DNA of 64,000 nt from Rhizopus sp. PT2906 (Eukaryota; Mucoromycota; Mucoromycetes; Mucorales; Rhizopodaceae): contig JAMYHX010000058.1 in NCBI GenBank assembly GCA_025529335.1, forward strand, positions 62,001-126,000, read 5' to 3'. Each line of letters begins with the position of its first letter. Positions within the stretch are counted from its first letter, which is position 1. Position numbers and translations under genes: made by a program. Shown piece by piece: positions 1 to 10,163 of the stretch. The notes under the pieces were generated by a model. It saw only the letters and a program-made list of their open reading frames with translations, ran no database searches and had not been told where the DNA came from.

Positions 1-2040
1 GAAAAAAAGAGAAAGAGAAAGAAAGAAAGATAAGGGAAATAAAAAGAAAGATAAATGAAATTCAGCATTTTCTGACTCATATTTTATCAATGAGTTACTT
101 TTTTTTTTTTCTTTTGTGATAAGCTTTTTTATGCATACAAGCACATTTTGCGCTTTTTATTTATAGAAAAAAGAATGAGGGAATAAAGATGAATTGACTC
201 AAATGATAATAGATAGGCTTTAGATGAGCATTTTTATAATCTATAATTTCTATTGTCAGGGGTCTTTAGAGTAATCTTCACTAATTTAAATCTATGAGTG
301 CTTATTGTTCATTAGGTGACCCATGACATTGTAGTGTTCTGCTTCCTTCCGATCATTAATGAAGAGATAGAAGGAAAACCTTTTTTCTATGGACTGCTAC
401 ATGTTTGAACTAAAATAGAGCATACTGAAGCACACTTTCCAATAGCGCTTTATAGCTCTATCGTAATTATCATTGAAAGATCTACACTTTTGAGTGCTGT
501 ATGGAGAGATAATGTTCAAGTAACTTTATTTCGAGCAGCATCCAAAAATAATGAACGCACTTTATGCTCTAAGCTTCTGCACTAACATAGTAGTCGAGTT
601 CATCAAATCATGAGGTACCCAAAGCTGGCATCAAGGAAAAGAAGTTAAAACTCGCCATTACCTATCAACATGTAGTTCCATTGCTGTATTCTTTCAGTAG
701 ACACATCCTAAAAAGATATGTGAATATAGAAAGCATATATTTATAATATATAGCGTAAAGGTCCAAAAGAAGGACAGAAAAGAAGAAAGAGGGAACGTTA
801 AAAGGGAACTTGCAGAAATCGAGGCATAACAATAGTTTCGCCAAAGTACGTTCATTCATCATACTTTATGTGTCTCATTACTTACTCCAGCTTTTGATTC
901 CTGCCCAGCACTCAAACAAAAAGCTTACAAAGGCCATATCGCTGGATTCAACACATGTTAGCTTTAGAACAAGTGAATTAGTTATCACAGAATGATCATG
1001 CATAAGCTAATAATAAGGTGGTAACATTACTTTTTTTAAAATGGACACAGATCAGATACGATATAATTTCTGATGTTGTCAAAGTCATAAAACAGTACGT
1101 GATCATTTCTAAATACATAGTCTGTCTATTTTCTTGTATTCCTTGTCTTTTTTTTTTCCTTTGATATATTGGGAGGCAGTCTCAAAAGCTGTGTAATGTC
1201 TCTGTCACCCTAACCTCAACCAAAACATCACTCTGACCAAAAAAGATATCAACGATTTATTTATCCTTGTTCAGGTGATCTTATTTTACACTCAACAGCA
1301 GCCTATTCACAGCTTGAAATAGACCAAATTTGCGAGTATACAAAGACAGTTTCATTGTACCTTCAATTCAGGACAAAAAGTCAACTAAATCTGTCTAAAG
1401 AAAAGGCCGTTCTGTCGCTCCTCCCCTTCTTTCTTTTTTCTTGTCCTTTGACAAATCGCCACGCATTTTGGCGCACACTAAACTACCAAACATAGCTTTT
1501 CACTTTATGCAACAGCGTAAGCGTTTTTCAGGATATATCCATGATCGCTCCCCATAGAAATACAAGAGATTTATATTATACAATCTCTTTTTATACTTTT
1601 ATTTTACAGCGGTTTTTACATTGAGCGGTAAAGTCTGCCTCTCTCAACATTATATTGCATTCACATATAAGGAATAATACACTGAATTCAACTATGTTGG
1701 TAACATCAGTGGTGCGTACATAACTTGTTCTGTTTAATCTTTAATGTAGTCCTATGCATACAGCCTTTTGTTTATTGAACTAGCGTTATCTCATCAATTT
1801 AAGCAGATCAGCATACGGAAGAGAGCTCATGTAGTTTATGCATTTATGAAAAAATGATCAACAAACAAAGAGGAACAGAGTACATCCATTTAACCAAGAA
1901 TAATATAATATACTTATAGCCAATAGTAAATAGCCATGGCAACAGCGCCTACATGAATCTGTTTTAGTATAAAAGAGAGATTGTGTTTTTCTTAAAAAAA
2001 AGACACAACAGTTTCTTCAACGAACCAATCTTCATACAAA
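1..2040. other. Intergenic, no gene recognised
   Basis: This is AT-rich sequence with frequent stops in all frames and several short A/T runs. The few short open frames (for example near 665-862 and 810-995) begin at non-ATG codons or have unremarkable composition, and no splice-joined protein could be assembled. The last 100 bases form the promoter of the small secreted peptide gene that follows. Confidence 0.6.
1968..1975 (+). promoter_or_regulatory. TATA box of the small secreted peptide gene
   Basis: A perfect TATAAAAG lies about 70 bp upstream of the ATG at 2041. It is an unusually canonical core promoter for this window and supports the short downstream frame as a real, regulated transcript. 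Polyadenylation-like AATAAA sequences lie shortly after the stop codon. Confidence 0.5.
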
Positions 2041-2195
2041 TGCAAATCAAGCTTGTTCTTCTTGCCATCTGTGCGTCTCTCTTCGCTATTGGCTCTGCTG
2101 CGCCTATTATTGGTGCCTTCTCCCAGCTATCTTCTCAGCAAATAAATGACATTATCAAAGCTGCTAAAAACGGTTCATCAAAATCCTGCAAATAG
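2041..2195 (+). CDS. Small secreted peptide (51 aa), unknown function
   Basis: I do not recognise a family. The 51-residue product starts with a classical signal peptide: MQIK, then a hydrophobic core of Leu, Ala, Ile and Val, with a likely cleavage site in GSAAP around residues 19-21. The mature part is about 31 residues. It begins APIIGAF, continues with a possible amphipathic helix (QQINDIIKAAKNG) and ends in a cationic tail with one cysteine (GSSKSCK). The reading frame is open 58 bases further upstream (from 1983), but the methionine at 2041 places the signal peptide at the N-terminus. A TATA box upstream and AATAAA signals downstream support transcription. It could be a small effector, a signalling peptide or an antimicrobial peptide; none of these is shown by the sequence. 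Confidence 0.55.
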
Positions 2196-2541
2196 TAAAG
2201 GATCCTCCATATTATCAAAGTATAATAAAGCATCAATAAATTCAATTATTCTTTTACACACTATGTATATTCTTTTGTTTCTATGTGCCATTAGTAAATA
2301 ATAAGGACAAGGTGAGCTTTATTTAGAGCTTATTTAGTGTTCAGGTATATTTGCTTTATCAAACACAAACAGACCCGTTTTAAATATGGATATTTTGCTT
2401 TCTATTGCATGAGCTTCAGTGAATAACTAACACACTGACCAGTTGCTTACATACGTTGTCTTTTTCAAAAAAGAACATTATTATCTGTTGTCAAAAAGTC
2501 CGGCAAAAAAAAAAAAAAAGACGTATGTGTTTCTCCCCTTA
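2196..2541. other. Intergenic between secreted peptide and RTT109
   Basis: No gene is seen. The start holds polyadenylation-like motifs of the peptide gene, and the end is an A-rich leader (15 A near 2505-2519) before the RTT109 start. Confidence 0.5.
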
Positions 2542-3654
2542 ATGTTAATTCAACAACATCTACAACAATTTCTTTCAAGAACACATACTAACCATAAAAC
2601 ATTCCATGTGTTCAATCTTGACTCCGATCTACACCCATCGCCTCCACTCATCAAAAACTCATCCGACACATCCTACCGACATCGTCTTCTCCTAGTTTCC
2701 GCACCTACTGTTGGTTTTATATCTGGCTTGGAAGCATATGAATACACTATTTCAAAACAAGATAAAATAGAACACATGATTTATATCTCCAAGGTGGATA
2801 CGACTATGACAACCGAAGAAACGAGAGGGGTGACGAGACAACTTGTCTTGGCCTATTTAGCGAGCTTACCGTCCAGTAGCACCGTATTTGTGTTTGCAAG
2901 AGCACAACCTCAGTACCTGTTTGCCAACTCGGCCAAGAACACGGACAAGGCCGTCCTGTCCGACCGCGACCTTGTCTCGTGGTGGCTTCATACACTCAAT
3001 AAGGCTCCCAACGCCGAAAAAGGTTGGTGGTTCGTGCCTGGAGTAGAGGATGAGTCCAGTGCTCTGATCGAGATTGGGGCAAGAAAGCGACAATGGGAGA
3101 CTGCATTCGACTGGACGTATGGAAGCTCTTATTCTCCAGATGCAAAGGCCATGGACGTGATTCCACGATTTGAGGATGATGCCAAGGCGCGGTTCTTGAA
3201 GGATCATATAGATGATGATTTGTCTGTGAAGGGATTTTGGGAGTTACTAGCATTTAGCGAAGAATGCGGATCTGGCAAAATCACCGGTTTCTTCGAGCTC
3301 AAAGTCAATGGTTGTGTATTAGAAGAAAAAAAAGCCGAAAAGGAAAAGGAAAAAGATGACAAATTTACAGAGTTTTGGAACAAGCTCATGTTCTTGGATT
3401 TTCACAATAAGGAATCCATTCTATCATCTACTCAGATTGCAGTCAAGGAAATTGAAAAGATATATTCTAAAGAATGTCAATTTGAGATTACGGTTGAACA
3501 AAACAGTCCCTTGGAACAAACAAAAAGTAAGCAGCCTGTGGTCAATACGCTCTCAAACATGCAGATTAAACGAAAGAGAAAACAAGTGAATAACAAAGAA
3601 GCAGCGGTGAATACACTTTCGAGTTCGTTCATTAAGCGTAAAAAAAAACTGTAA
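2542..3654 (+). CDS. RTT109: Histone H3-K56 acetyltransferase Rtt109
   Basis: The 370-residue product matches the fungal Rtt109 (KAT11) family, which acetylates newly made histone H3 at K56 together with chaperones such as Asf1 or Vps75 during S phase and repair. Recognisable blocks are RHRLLLVSAPT near the N-terminus, DRDLVSWWLHTLN, the hallmark GWWFVPGVEDE, then RFLKDHIDDD, FWELLAFSEECGSGKITGFF and a basic C-terminal tail with several KRKRK-type nuclear signals. The frame is open about 100 bases upstream, but those residues are lysine-rich and translate an A-run, so I chose the ATG at 2542. There is no intron. The C-terminal tail contains an imperfect duplication (VVNTLSNMQIKRKRK and AVNTLSSSFIKRKKK). 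Confidence 0.85.
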   Translation: MLIQQHLQQFLSRTHTNHKTFHVFNLDSDLHPSPPLIKNSSDTSYRHRLLLVSAPTVGFISGLEAYEYTISKQDKIEHMIYISKVDTTMTTEETRGVTRQLVLAYLASLPSSSTVFVFARAQPQYLFANSAKNTDKAVLSDRDLVSWWLHTLNKAPNAEKGWWFVPGVEDESSALIEIGARKRQWETAFDWTYGSSYSPDAKAMDVIPRFEDDAKARFLKDHIDDDLSVKGFWELLAFSEECGSGKITGFFELKVNGCVLEEKKAEKEKEKDDKFTEFWNKLMFLDFHNKESILSSTQIAVKEIEKIYSKECQFEITVEQNSPLEQTKSKQPVVNTLSNMQIKRKRKQVNNKEAAVNTLSSSFIKRKKKL

Positions 3655-4073
3655 TCATAATTGAGCTCTATAATTGGAATAAACCCTCCTACAACCAAAA
3701 ACAAACAGTGTTTATTTCAATTGTCTGGTCGCTGCTATACGTCATGATGTGTTGTCTATTGTAAGTGTTTCTGATATATTTCTGATTTTGAAAAAATGTA
3801 TAGCTTATTTGACAAACAGAATCCCCATCCTGATTCATTAAAACAGCAAGTGATATATATATATAAAAGATCTGTTGTAAGCAAGGCGTATAGTCAGGAA
3901 TGGGACGCGTGCGCAAACACACATCCTTATTACAAGAATTTTTAATTTGTTTTTTTGCCTCTTATGTAGCAAAACTAAGCTAAAGTTGCTAGATGATTTC
4001 GTTATAAAGCCAACTAGAGCCCATCATTTATAAATTATCAAATTCCTTTCGCTAGTTTTTTAACAAGCAAAAA
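3655..4073. other. Intergenic between RTT109 and the CaaX protein
   Basis: No gene is seen. It carries an isolated ACGCGT at about 3904, roughly 170 bp upstream of the next start codon. A (TA)n tract lies near 3852-3864. Confidence 0.5.
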
Positions 4074-5516
4074 ATGTCAGAACCATCCTTTCCTCCTGAA
4101 AACATAGTGATGAACAATTCGTCTTCTGTATCAAAAAGCAAAAAGAAAAGAAATAAGAAGAAGAACAAGAGGACAGGATCTTCACAGCAGTCTCCTACTG
4201 CTCCCGTTGAACCAACCGAGGCAGTCACTCAAGGGGTAACTGGGACCGAAGGGACAACTGGGGAATTCGCTAGTAGCGATTCGTTGAATCAAGACGAAGC
4301 TGCGGTGACAGCACCTACGACACCAGATGAACAGCCCAAGGTCACCGAGAATGTTGACCATCCTGAAGTAATTGGTGCTGGTGAACAAGGAGCTGTTGAA
4401 CAACCAGAGGAGCTAGGCGATCAAGGAACTGTCGAACAGCCAGAGGAGCTAGGCGAACAAGGAACTGTTGAACAGCCAGAGGAGCTAGGCGAACAAGGAG
4501 CTGTTGAGCAGCCAGAGGAACTAGGTGGTCAAGAAAGTACACTTATGCCTCCACAACGTAGAGATACTGATCAAGACCCTTCACCTACGGTACCAACAGA
4601 GGATATGCTTCCATCTGCTGTTGCCCCTGATATCCCCGAGAAACAGGAAGAGATAAAGGCACCTGGTGTGCCACTTGTTCAAACACAGCCTTTAGCTCCA
4701 ATCCCCGTTGCCGCTCCTCAGCTACCTGAAAAAAGCGCTTTCCAGAAGCCCACATCCACAATATCTCCACCACTCCCTTCCCCATTTGAACCCAAAGAGA
4801 CATTCCCTTCATCTATGGAACCATTTGCTATGGAACAGAATTATCATGAGCTATCCGACAATGAAGAGAGCTGTGTTCGATCGGCTGTTCAGTCCAAGTT
4901 TATCGATATTGATTTCATCATGAAGCAAGTCAAAGAAAATATTGACAAAGGCATGTACGAGACGTCACGGGCTTCTCAGGGAACTTTTGGGACCAGCGAT
5001 GCAGTTGCTGCTGCCACTTCTGCTACGGGAGCAATGCCAGCATCTAGCACGACGACTGCTGATACAACGACTGATGAAGATGTAAAACACGATACTACCA
5101 AAAGTACTGCTCCCGTTCAAGAGGACACATTAAAGCAACCGGAGACCGCTGTTGTGAACGAGCAGCCCACGGCTACGCAGCCTGTAACAACAGCAACAGA
5201 CACACAGCAAAACGTCGCTACTCCTATTATTCCTACGGAACAAGACAACATACCTCAACCAGCTTCCGCAAATGCTTCTCAACCAGCTTCTGCAAACGTT
5301 TCTCAACAAGCAATTACCGATAATGCGCCTCAACCAGATTCTGCAAACGCTTCTCAACAAGCAATTACTGATAATGCGCCTCAACAACCACCTTTGAATG
5401 ATGCTTCTCAGGAACCTGACTCTACTGTTGCTTCCAGACCACCCAAGCCCAAGAGATCATCTCAAATTAGATCAAGCATTATCTCTGCAGTTAAGAAAAG
5501 GAGAAGCTGTATCATC

Positions 5517-5522
<6 letters not shown>
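4074..5522 (+). CDS. Disordered repeat protein with C-terminal CaaX box
   Basis: This is an intronless gene for a 482-residue protein of no recognised family. An N-terminal lysine/arginine cluster (SKSKKKRNKKKNKR, about residues 21-34) is followed by Pro/Thr/Glu/Gln-rich sequence that looks disordered. Residues of about 103-150 contain four near-identical copies of a 12-residue unit of the type GEQGTVEQPEEL, encoded by a 36-bp minisatellite (about 4379-4520). A second repeat zone near 5255-5390 encodes variants of QPASANASQ and QQAITDNAPQ. The only ordered-looking part is about residues 250-300 (NYHELSDNEES and FIDIDFIMKQVKENIDKGMYE). The C-terminus is AVKKRRSCIIL: a polybasic stretch plus a CIIL CaaX box, which predicts prenylation (Leu favours geranylgeranylation) and membrane attachment. 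A 40-A tract begins at the stop codon. Confidence 0.7.
4379..4522 (+). repeat. 36-bp coding minisatellite (about 4 units)
   Basis: Four consecutive near-identical 36-bp units encode GEQGTVEQPEEL-type repeats inside the CaaX protein gene. Unit-to-unit differences are single substitutions, so the array probably varies in length between strains. Confidence 0.75.
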
Positions 5523-5563
<41 letters not shown>

Positions 5564-5642
5564 TAAATACATTGTTCCCACTCTTTTTTTTTCTTCTTCT
5601 TCTTTACACACACACATATAATAATAACCCCATAAACCTCGT

Positions 5643-5680
<38 letters not shown>
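5521..5680. repeat. Long poly-A (5521-5560) and poly-T (5645-5680) tracts
   Basis: About 40 consecutive A residues start in the stop codon of the CaaX protein gene. About 36 consecutive T residues follow some 85 bp later. They are the longest homopolymers here apart from the poly-A at 8708-8748. Confidence 0.9.
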
Positions 5681-5683
<3 letters not shown>

Positions 5684-6163
5684 GTTTGATGTGCCTTTTT
5701 TTTTGTTTTTTGTTTTTTTCAAGCAAGCAAGTAATTCTACAGTCAAGTCTCTTTGATCGTGTCGCTTCTGAAAAGGAAAGAGGCCAATGCGTCCTATCAA
5801 ATGTCTTGCTGCAAGGTAAGACAAAAGAGCCATATCAAAGGGCTTAGTAAGCGTATGACCTTGGATTGCAACACGGTAATCATACATGATCGCTTCAATG
5901 TCAATTTTACAAAAAGGTTCGCATATCATTAAAGAGGGGTCAATTGATCTTGACTGTTTGTTTTTAATCGCGTTTCACATAACAAAGTCTATTTTCAGCA
6001 AGAATTTATCCACAAAACCGTTTAATACCACATGTCAGCTGTTGTGGTGGTGTGAGACCAAGCTTGTTCAGAATCTTGATCATGCAGTGCAACACAAATT
6101 GTCACTGTAGCTAACGGTAATTTTTTATATAAATAATCCTGATTTTTTTTTCCCTCTACTTGG
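5681..6163. other. Intergenic, no gene recognised
   Basis: This stretch separates the homopolymer pair from the small Cys/Pro-rich gene. Open frames here are driven by homopolymer translation and are not credible. Nothing else is recognised. Confidence 0.5.
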
Positions 6164-6639
6164 ATGACAAGTCTCTGGAACGATCCATTTGGAATGAATT
6201 TCAAAAAGGTATACACATATGTAAACATGTATAATTCATGCGTGTTAATTCATATTAGACCAAGAAAGTAACTACCGTTGTTGTTGAAAAGCCTGCAAGT
6301 AAAGGGAAAGAAAAGCCGCCATCTAAAGCTCCTTGTGCTCCTCCCCCTCCCTCTGTCTGCTACTGTGTCAATTATTATCCTCAACCTTACTATCCACCCA
6401 TGTTTCCACAGCAACCATGTGTCTGTCATCAATCAAAGCCTCCACCAACGCCACCACCAAAGGAAGAAAAGAAAAAGGCTCACAAGTGCGTACTGGCGTG
6501 TACACCTGATAATAAATGCGCAGCATGTAAAAAAGCTGAGGAACCCAAGAAGGTGTATTATGTAGTACCGTCTTTTTCTAATCCCAGAACTGTTTATCGT
6601 GTCAGCGTGATGGAAGGAAAATCGTATACAACAAAGTGA
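6164..6639 (+). CDS. Small Cys- and Pro-rich protein, unknown function
   Basis: A two-exon gene can be assembled. Exon 1 (6164-6208) encodes MTSLWNDPFGMNFKK; a 50-nt GT...AG intron (6209-6258) is followed by exon 2 to the stop at 6637-6639, giving 141 residues. After a lysine-rich linker come a Pro-rich segment with Tyr and Cys (CYCVNYYPQPYYPP, then QQPCVCHQ), a second proline cluster (PPPTPPPKEE), a paired-cysteine region (CVLACTPDNKCAACKK) and a conserved-looking tail (VYYVVPSFSNPRTVYRVSV). There is no signal peptide. The cysteine spacing could bind metal, but no known zinc-finger pattern fits. Both splice sites are good and the frame is kept across the junction, which supports a real gene. 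Confidence 0.6.
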
Positions 6640-6751
6640 TTTCTTATTTTTTATTTTTTTACTTTATAAATTTAATCTTTTATTTTAATAATAATATGAT
6701 AATAAACATCAATGCTTATTTTACACTTGTAGCAATAAAGTAAGTCAACTA

Positions 6752-8694
6752 TTAATGTGAAGGGTTACTCGTAGATGCCTGTTGCTCTTCTTGTATTGAG
6801 CTGGCTCTGCTTTTATCAACTTCAACAGTCTCTTCTCTTGTATGTGCTTGTTCATAGTATTCAGGATCTAGTCTCTTACTGAGTATAAACGTAACTGTGC
6901 CAATCAATGCAAGGAAAACAAAACTGACATTGACACGAATTGTGTAAGGCAACCAAGTGGTAGCTAATGCTCTATTAAGAAAAAAGTTAGCTTGTAATTA
7001 TAGAGAGAAGAGACAAGACTTACGCTGACCATAAACTACCACAAACAGCTGGTCCCATAGCTCTTGTAGCACTTGCACAGCCTTAATTATAAAATGTTAA
7101 CCGTGATATTCTGAATATTTCTTGTAATACTTACATTGAGAGAATCCATTCACAGCGCCCAAAGCATCTTTTCTAGGAGCCGCGTTGTTGACAAGAATGG
7201 TGCATCCAGTAAAGCAGATAGTATGACAGATTGTCTTGATAGTCTGTGATATGATCAGACCTACCCAAACCCAGAATTTTGTATTTTTATGTCCGTCAAA
7301 ATCAGGTACATTGTACAGTGTACGAATGATGCCTTGAGAGAGATATAAAAAGATCAGAATAAAGAGAACGATCTGGAACAAACGAAGTAATCCAAATTTT
7401 CGTGTTAGGGCAGGCAAGATGAGCAATTGAGCGACAAGAGTGACCACACCAGCATAGGCAAGAGCAGCGCCGATCTCGTATGAACTAAAGCCTAAACCAC
7501 CATTTTCTCTGGTGCTGGCAGTATAAAGGGGGAATAGCTCTTTCTATACAGTAAGTATCGTGATTTATTCGCTCAATTGATAATACAACTTACCGTCCAT
7601 GTAAACAGCTTGGAAAGCAAAAAATCCATAGGCGATACAGATGGCAACAACCTGTGGTGTAATGGATTCCTTGAGCGTAGGTGGTTTGTATCTGTCCTTG
7701 ATAGTAGGTGTAGGTGAGCGCTGATCTTTTTGTTTTTTAAAAGTAGAGTAGTTTTGCTCGTTCTCTGTTTGGATCAAGGAAGTTTCTTCATCTTCTGAAT
7801 GATGCGCATACACTGGGTGCGTTTCTTCCAAGAAAAACAGACCGAATATCAATCCCAAAGTACAGATAAACGCTGAAATGAAGCATGGCAAAAAGTAGGG
7901 ATACTCCGTCAAGAAATCAGTCACGAACCCCAAATGACCAAACACTCCGGGATAATTTTGAACCGGATGAGATAGGAAGCCGCCAAGCATCGGACCAAAT
8001 ATAGATCCAAGGCCATACATGAGTGGTAGTAACGAGAATGCTCGGGCTCTCTGATGTGGTAAATGATCAGTGGTTAATTCTGATACCATGCTTTTCAATA
8101 CACCAATATTACCATTCTATCAAAAGATGGGAGGCTTCTTTTTTAGTACATATAGCGAAAAACCAGTTCTTGCAACACTTTACCAGCAGGCCACAGAGAC
8201 TTCGAGAGACTAATGCCCAAATGAATGATTTCGATAATCCAAAGAGTAGGATACTTGTGATCGTGCCTACTAGACCCTGCAAAATAACCGGTCTTCTCCC
8301 GATCCTGTCCGAGAGCATACCCCAATGAATGCCTATAATAGGTTGGTATACAATATATATAAATGGCATCATCATCTATACCTGTTAATAGTTGAGATAA
8401 TGCAAAACAGGAAGTAATGAATCCGACATAGTAACCAATGCCCTTTTCATCTGCGACATGAAAGTCTCTAACCATCTATACAATATGTTGATTATAAACA
8501 AAGGATTATGTTTGTTTATCTATTTACTTGCACAATAAATGGAAATATGACGGTAAAACAAATAGGTTCCTAAAAACAAAGCTAAGCTATTATGGATCAA
8601 TGTGTATACTATTTCTCTATCTTACAGCAAATCTACAGGCGCAAATGATGGCCAATTGCTTATATGGCAATGGTTTAGTTATCTTCTGCTCCAT
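6752..8694 (-). CDS. MFS transporter, ZIF/tetracycline-resistance-like family
   Basis: An eight-exon gene on the minus strand was reconstructed with in-phase junctions: 8626-8694, 8528-8569, 8382-8475, 8184-8332, 7594-8116, 7135-7539, 7024-7081 and 6752-6971. The protein begins MEQKITKPLPYKQLAIICACRFA and continues with EPICFTVIFPFIVQ and a multi-pass membrane body of about 12 helices. The MFS signature between helices 2 and 3 is present (WGMLSDRIGRRPVIL), as is the helix 4-5 motif (NGNIGVLKSMVSE). A charged central loop (about SEDEETSLIQTENEQ) precedes the second half, and the acidic tail is cytosolic. The architecture matches fungal ZIF-like/Mfs transporters, an H+-coupled drug or metal-chelate exporter group; the substrate cannot be told. 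It is convergent with the Cys/Pro-rich gene. Confidence 0.85.
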
Positions 8695-8706
8695 TTATTT
8701 ACGTTA

Positions 8707-8749
<43 letters not shown>

Positions 8750-9548
8750 CAGAAAAGAGAAACTGAGTCTTATTTTGATTAGGACTTTAAATAGTCGTAC
8801 AGAGCCAGTCTTGAATTACGACAAAAATGGAAATAATTGTCACCATAGTTTATTACAGGGGAAGACATATATAATGAAACTCACTTTTGAAAAAGGTTGA
8901 CGTTGATTGATGTATATCGAAAATATCATACGCAAAAACTTTATTCAAGCATTCACTTATAAAATTTTAGCTTTGGGCAGATTCGCTGATAATAACAATA
9001 TTGCAACTACTCAAGAAAAAGTGTAGTATTCGCCGAAGAACCGCGCAAAAGCTTTATGCAAGCATTCACTTATCAGATTTTAGTTTTGGACAGATTCGCT
9101 GATAGTAACAACATTACAGCTACTCAAGAAAAAGTGTAATATCCACCGAAGAACCGCGCAATTCATGCTCACTTTACTAACGTCTTTGATATCATTGACT
9201 TGATGCTGACTTTCTTCTATATCTTTTTGATTATCTTTAAACATTGCATGCTTTTAACATTCTTATCCAATAGCCTTCAATTACAATGTCAGGATTGATA
9301 TAGTAAATTTTATTGTTTATTATCAAAACATCAACTGTGGCATATCAATCAAAATTGAGTTATATTTTTCTTCTATCCATAATGAAGTGATCGTCGTTTC
9401 AGTTTTTATAAATACATTCACAACTATCATCAGGCTTCAGTATATTTTAACTAGAAAACTAATGAATAACGTACTATTCATTTTATACTTACCGAGGCGT
9501 TAAGGAATGCATTGCTGTTATAGGCAGCGCATTGAATCCACGGTACAA
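8695..9548. other. Non-coding stretch with poly-A and tandem duplication
   Basis: No gene is seen. It holds a 41-nt poly-A (8708-8748), the 113-bp tandem duplication (8931-9161, listed separately) and AT-rich sequence. It lies 3' of the TnpB/Fanzor-like frame on the minus strand, the side where guide-RNA scaffolds of that family are normally encoded. Confidence 0.6.
8931..9161. repeat. Two-copy tandem repeat with 113-bp period
   Basis: Two adjacent units share a constant 113-base offset. AAGCATTCACTTAT occurs at 8947 and 9060, CAGATTCGCTGATA near 8979 and 9092, and GAAGAACCGCGCAA ends at 9048 and 9161. The units differ by scattered substitutions, mostly transitions, so the duplication is not recent. 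The unit has no coding potential. Confidence 0.9.
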
Positions 9549-10163
9549 TTAACCTTTTGAAGGGGGGAGGACTTTCATTATCGTGTTTTGATTTGTAAAC
9601 AAAGATACCATATACATATTTAATGCACTATTCACATCGCGATTCCACACCGTACCACAAGATTCACACTTGAGGACAGAGTGTACTCTTCGCTTTGGTC
9701 CAGAAACAGAGAAATTATTTAATTGTTTGGATTTGCACTTGTTACATATCTGACTTGTTAAGTACTCGTCAACCGAAACAAATTCGGTCCCCACGTTGGA
9801 TTGTTTGCATTTTCGTTTGATTTCTTCAGTAATACGTTTTGTAGGCGCAGCTCGTTTTCCTTTCATGCTTAACAAAGAACCACTTCCGAATGCAATGATT
9901 CGCTTCCGTTGAGAGGAGGAAGGGAAGTCAGCAGGAGGTAGAGGTACATGTTTGCTTTTGTTTGGGTTTTGGCTTTTAGCGCCAACTGTGCTTGTTTTGC
10001 CATACTTTTTGCTGTTGTCAAAGAGTCTTTTAGCAATTTCTTGAGTCCCTTTTTGCTTGTTGGTATAAGACTTGAACTTTAATTGAATAAATTTGTTTGC
10101 ATTTGTGCAAACAAAGAAGGAAAACCCGCGATCGACAGACAATGGACCTTTAATAAATGCCAC
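9549..10163 (-). CDS. TnpB/Fanzor-like (OrfB zinc-ribbon) nuclease fragment
   Basis: The frame encodes about 204 residues closing with the OrfB/TnpB C-terminal module. A zinc ribbon is present (SQICNKCKSKQL at about 138-148 and VLKCESCGTVW at about 163-173, four cysteines as CxxC pairs), followed at once by NRDVNSALNM, which carries the RuvC-III aspartate (about D176). Upstream, RIIAFGSGSLLSMKGKR and FVSVDEYLTSQ resemble the RuvC-II region, with E133 a candidate for the displaced glutamate reported for Fanzors. PLSVDRGFSFFVCTNANKF near the N-terminus may be RuvC-I (D11). In this family these residues form an RNA-guided DNA nuclease. The copy is short: the frame has no ATG before residue 100, begins at GTG after in-frame stops, and has no recognised N-terminal guide-binding part. 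It is probably 5'-truncated or has an unresolved upstream exon. Confidence 0.65.
   Translation of the reverse strand: MAFIKGPLSVDRGFSFFVCTNANKFIQLKFKSYTNKQKGTQEIAKRLFDNSKKYGKTSTVGAKSQNPNKSKHVPLPPADFPSSSQRKRIIAFGSGSLLSMKGKRAAPTKRITEEIKRKCKQSNVGTEFVSVDEYLTSQICNKCKSKQLNNFSVSGPKRRVHSVLKCESCGTVWNRDVNSALNMYMVSLFTNQNTIMKVLPPSKG

Noticed and set aside
4074..5560. CaaX gene as a retrocopy, because it is intronless and followed by 40 A
   Set aside because: The A run starts within the stop codon with no 3' UTR between, no target duplication was seen, and similar A/T runs occur elsewhere without genes.
5398..5929. Overlapping ORFs of 149 and 155 aa on both strands
   Set aside because: Both depend on translating the poly-A and poly-T tracts as poly-Lys or poly-Phe and show no domain.
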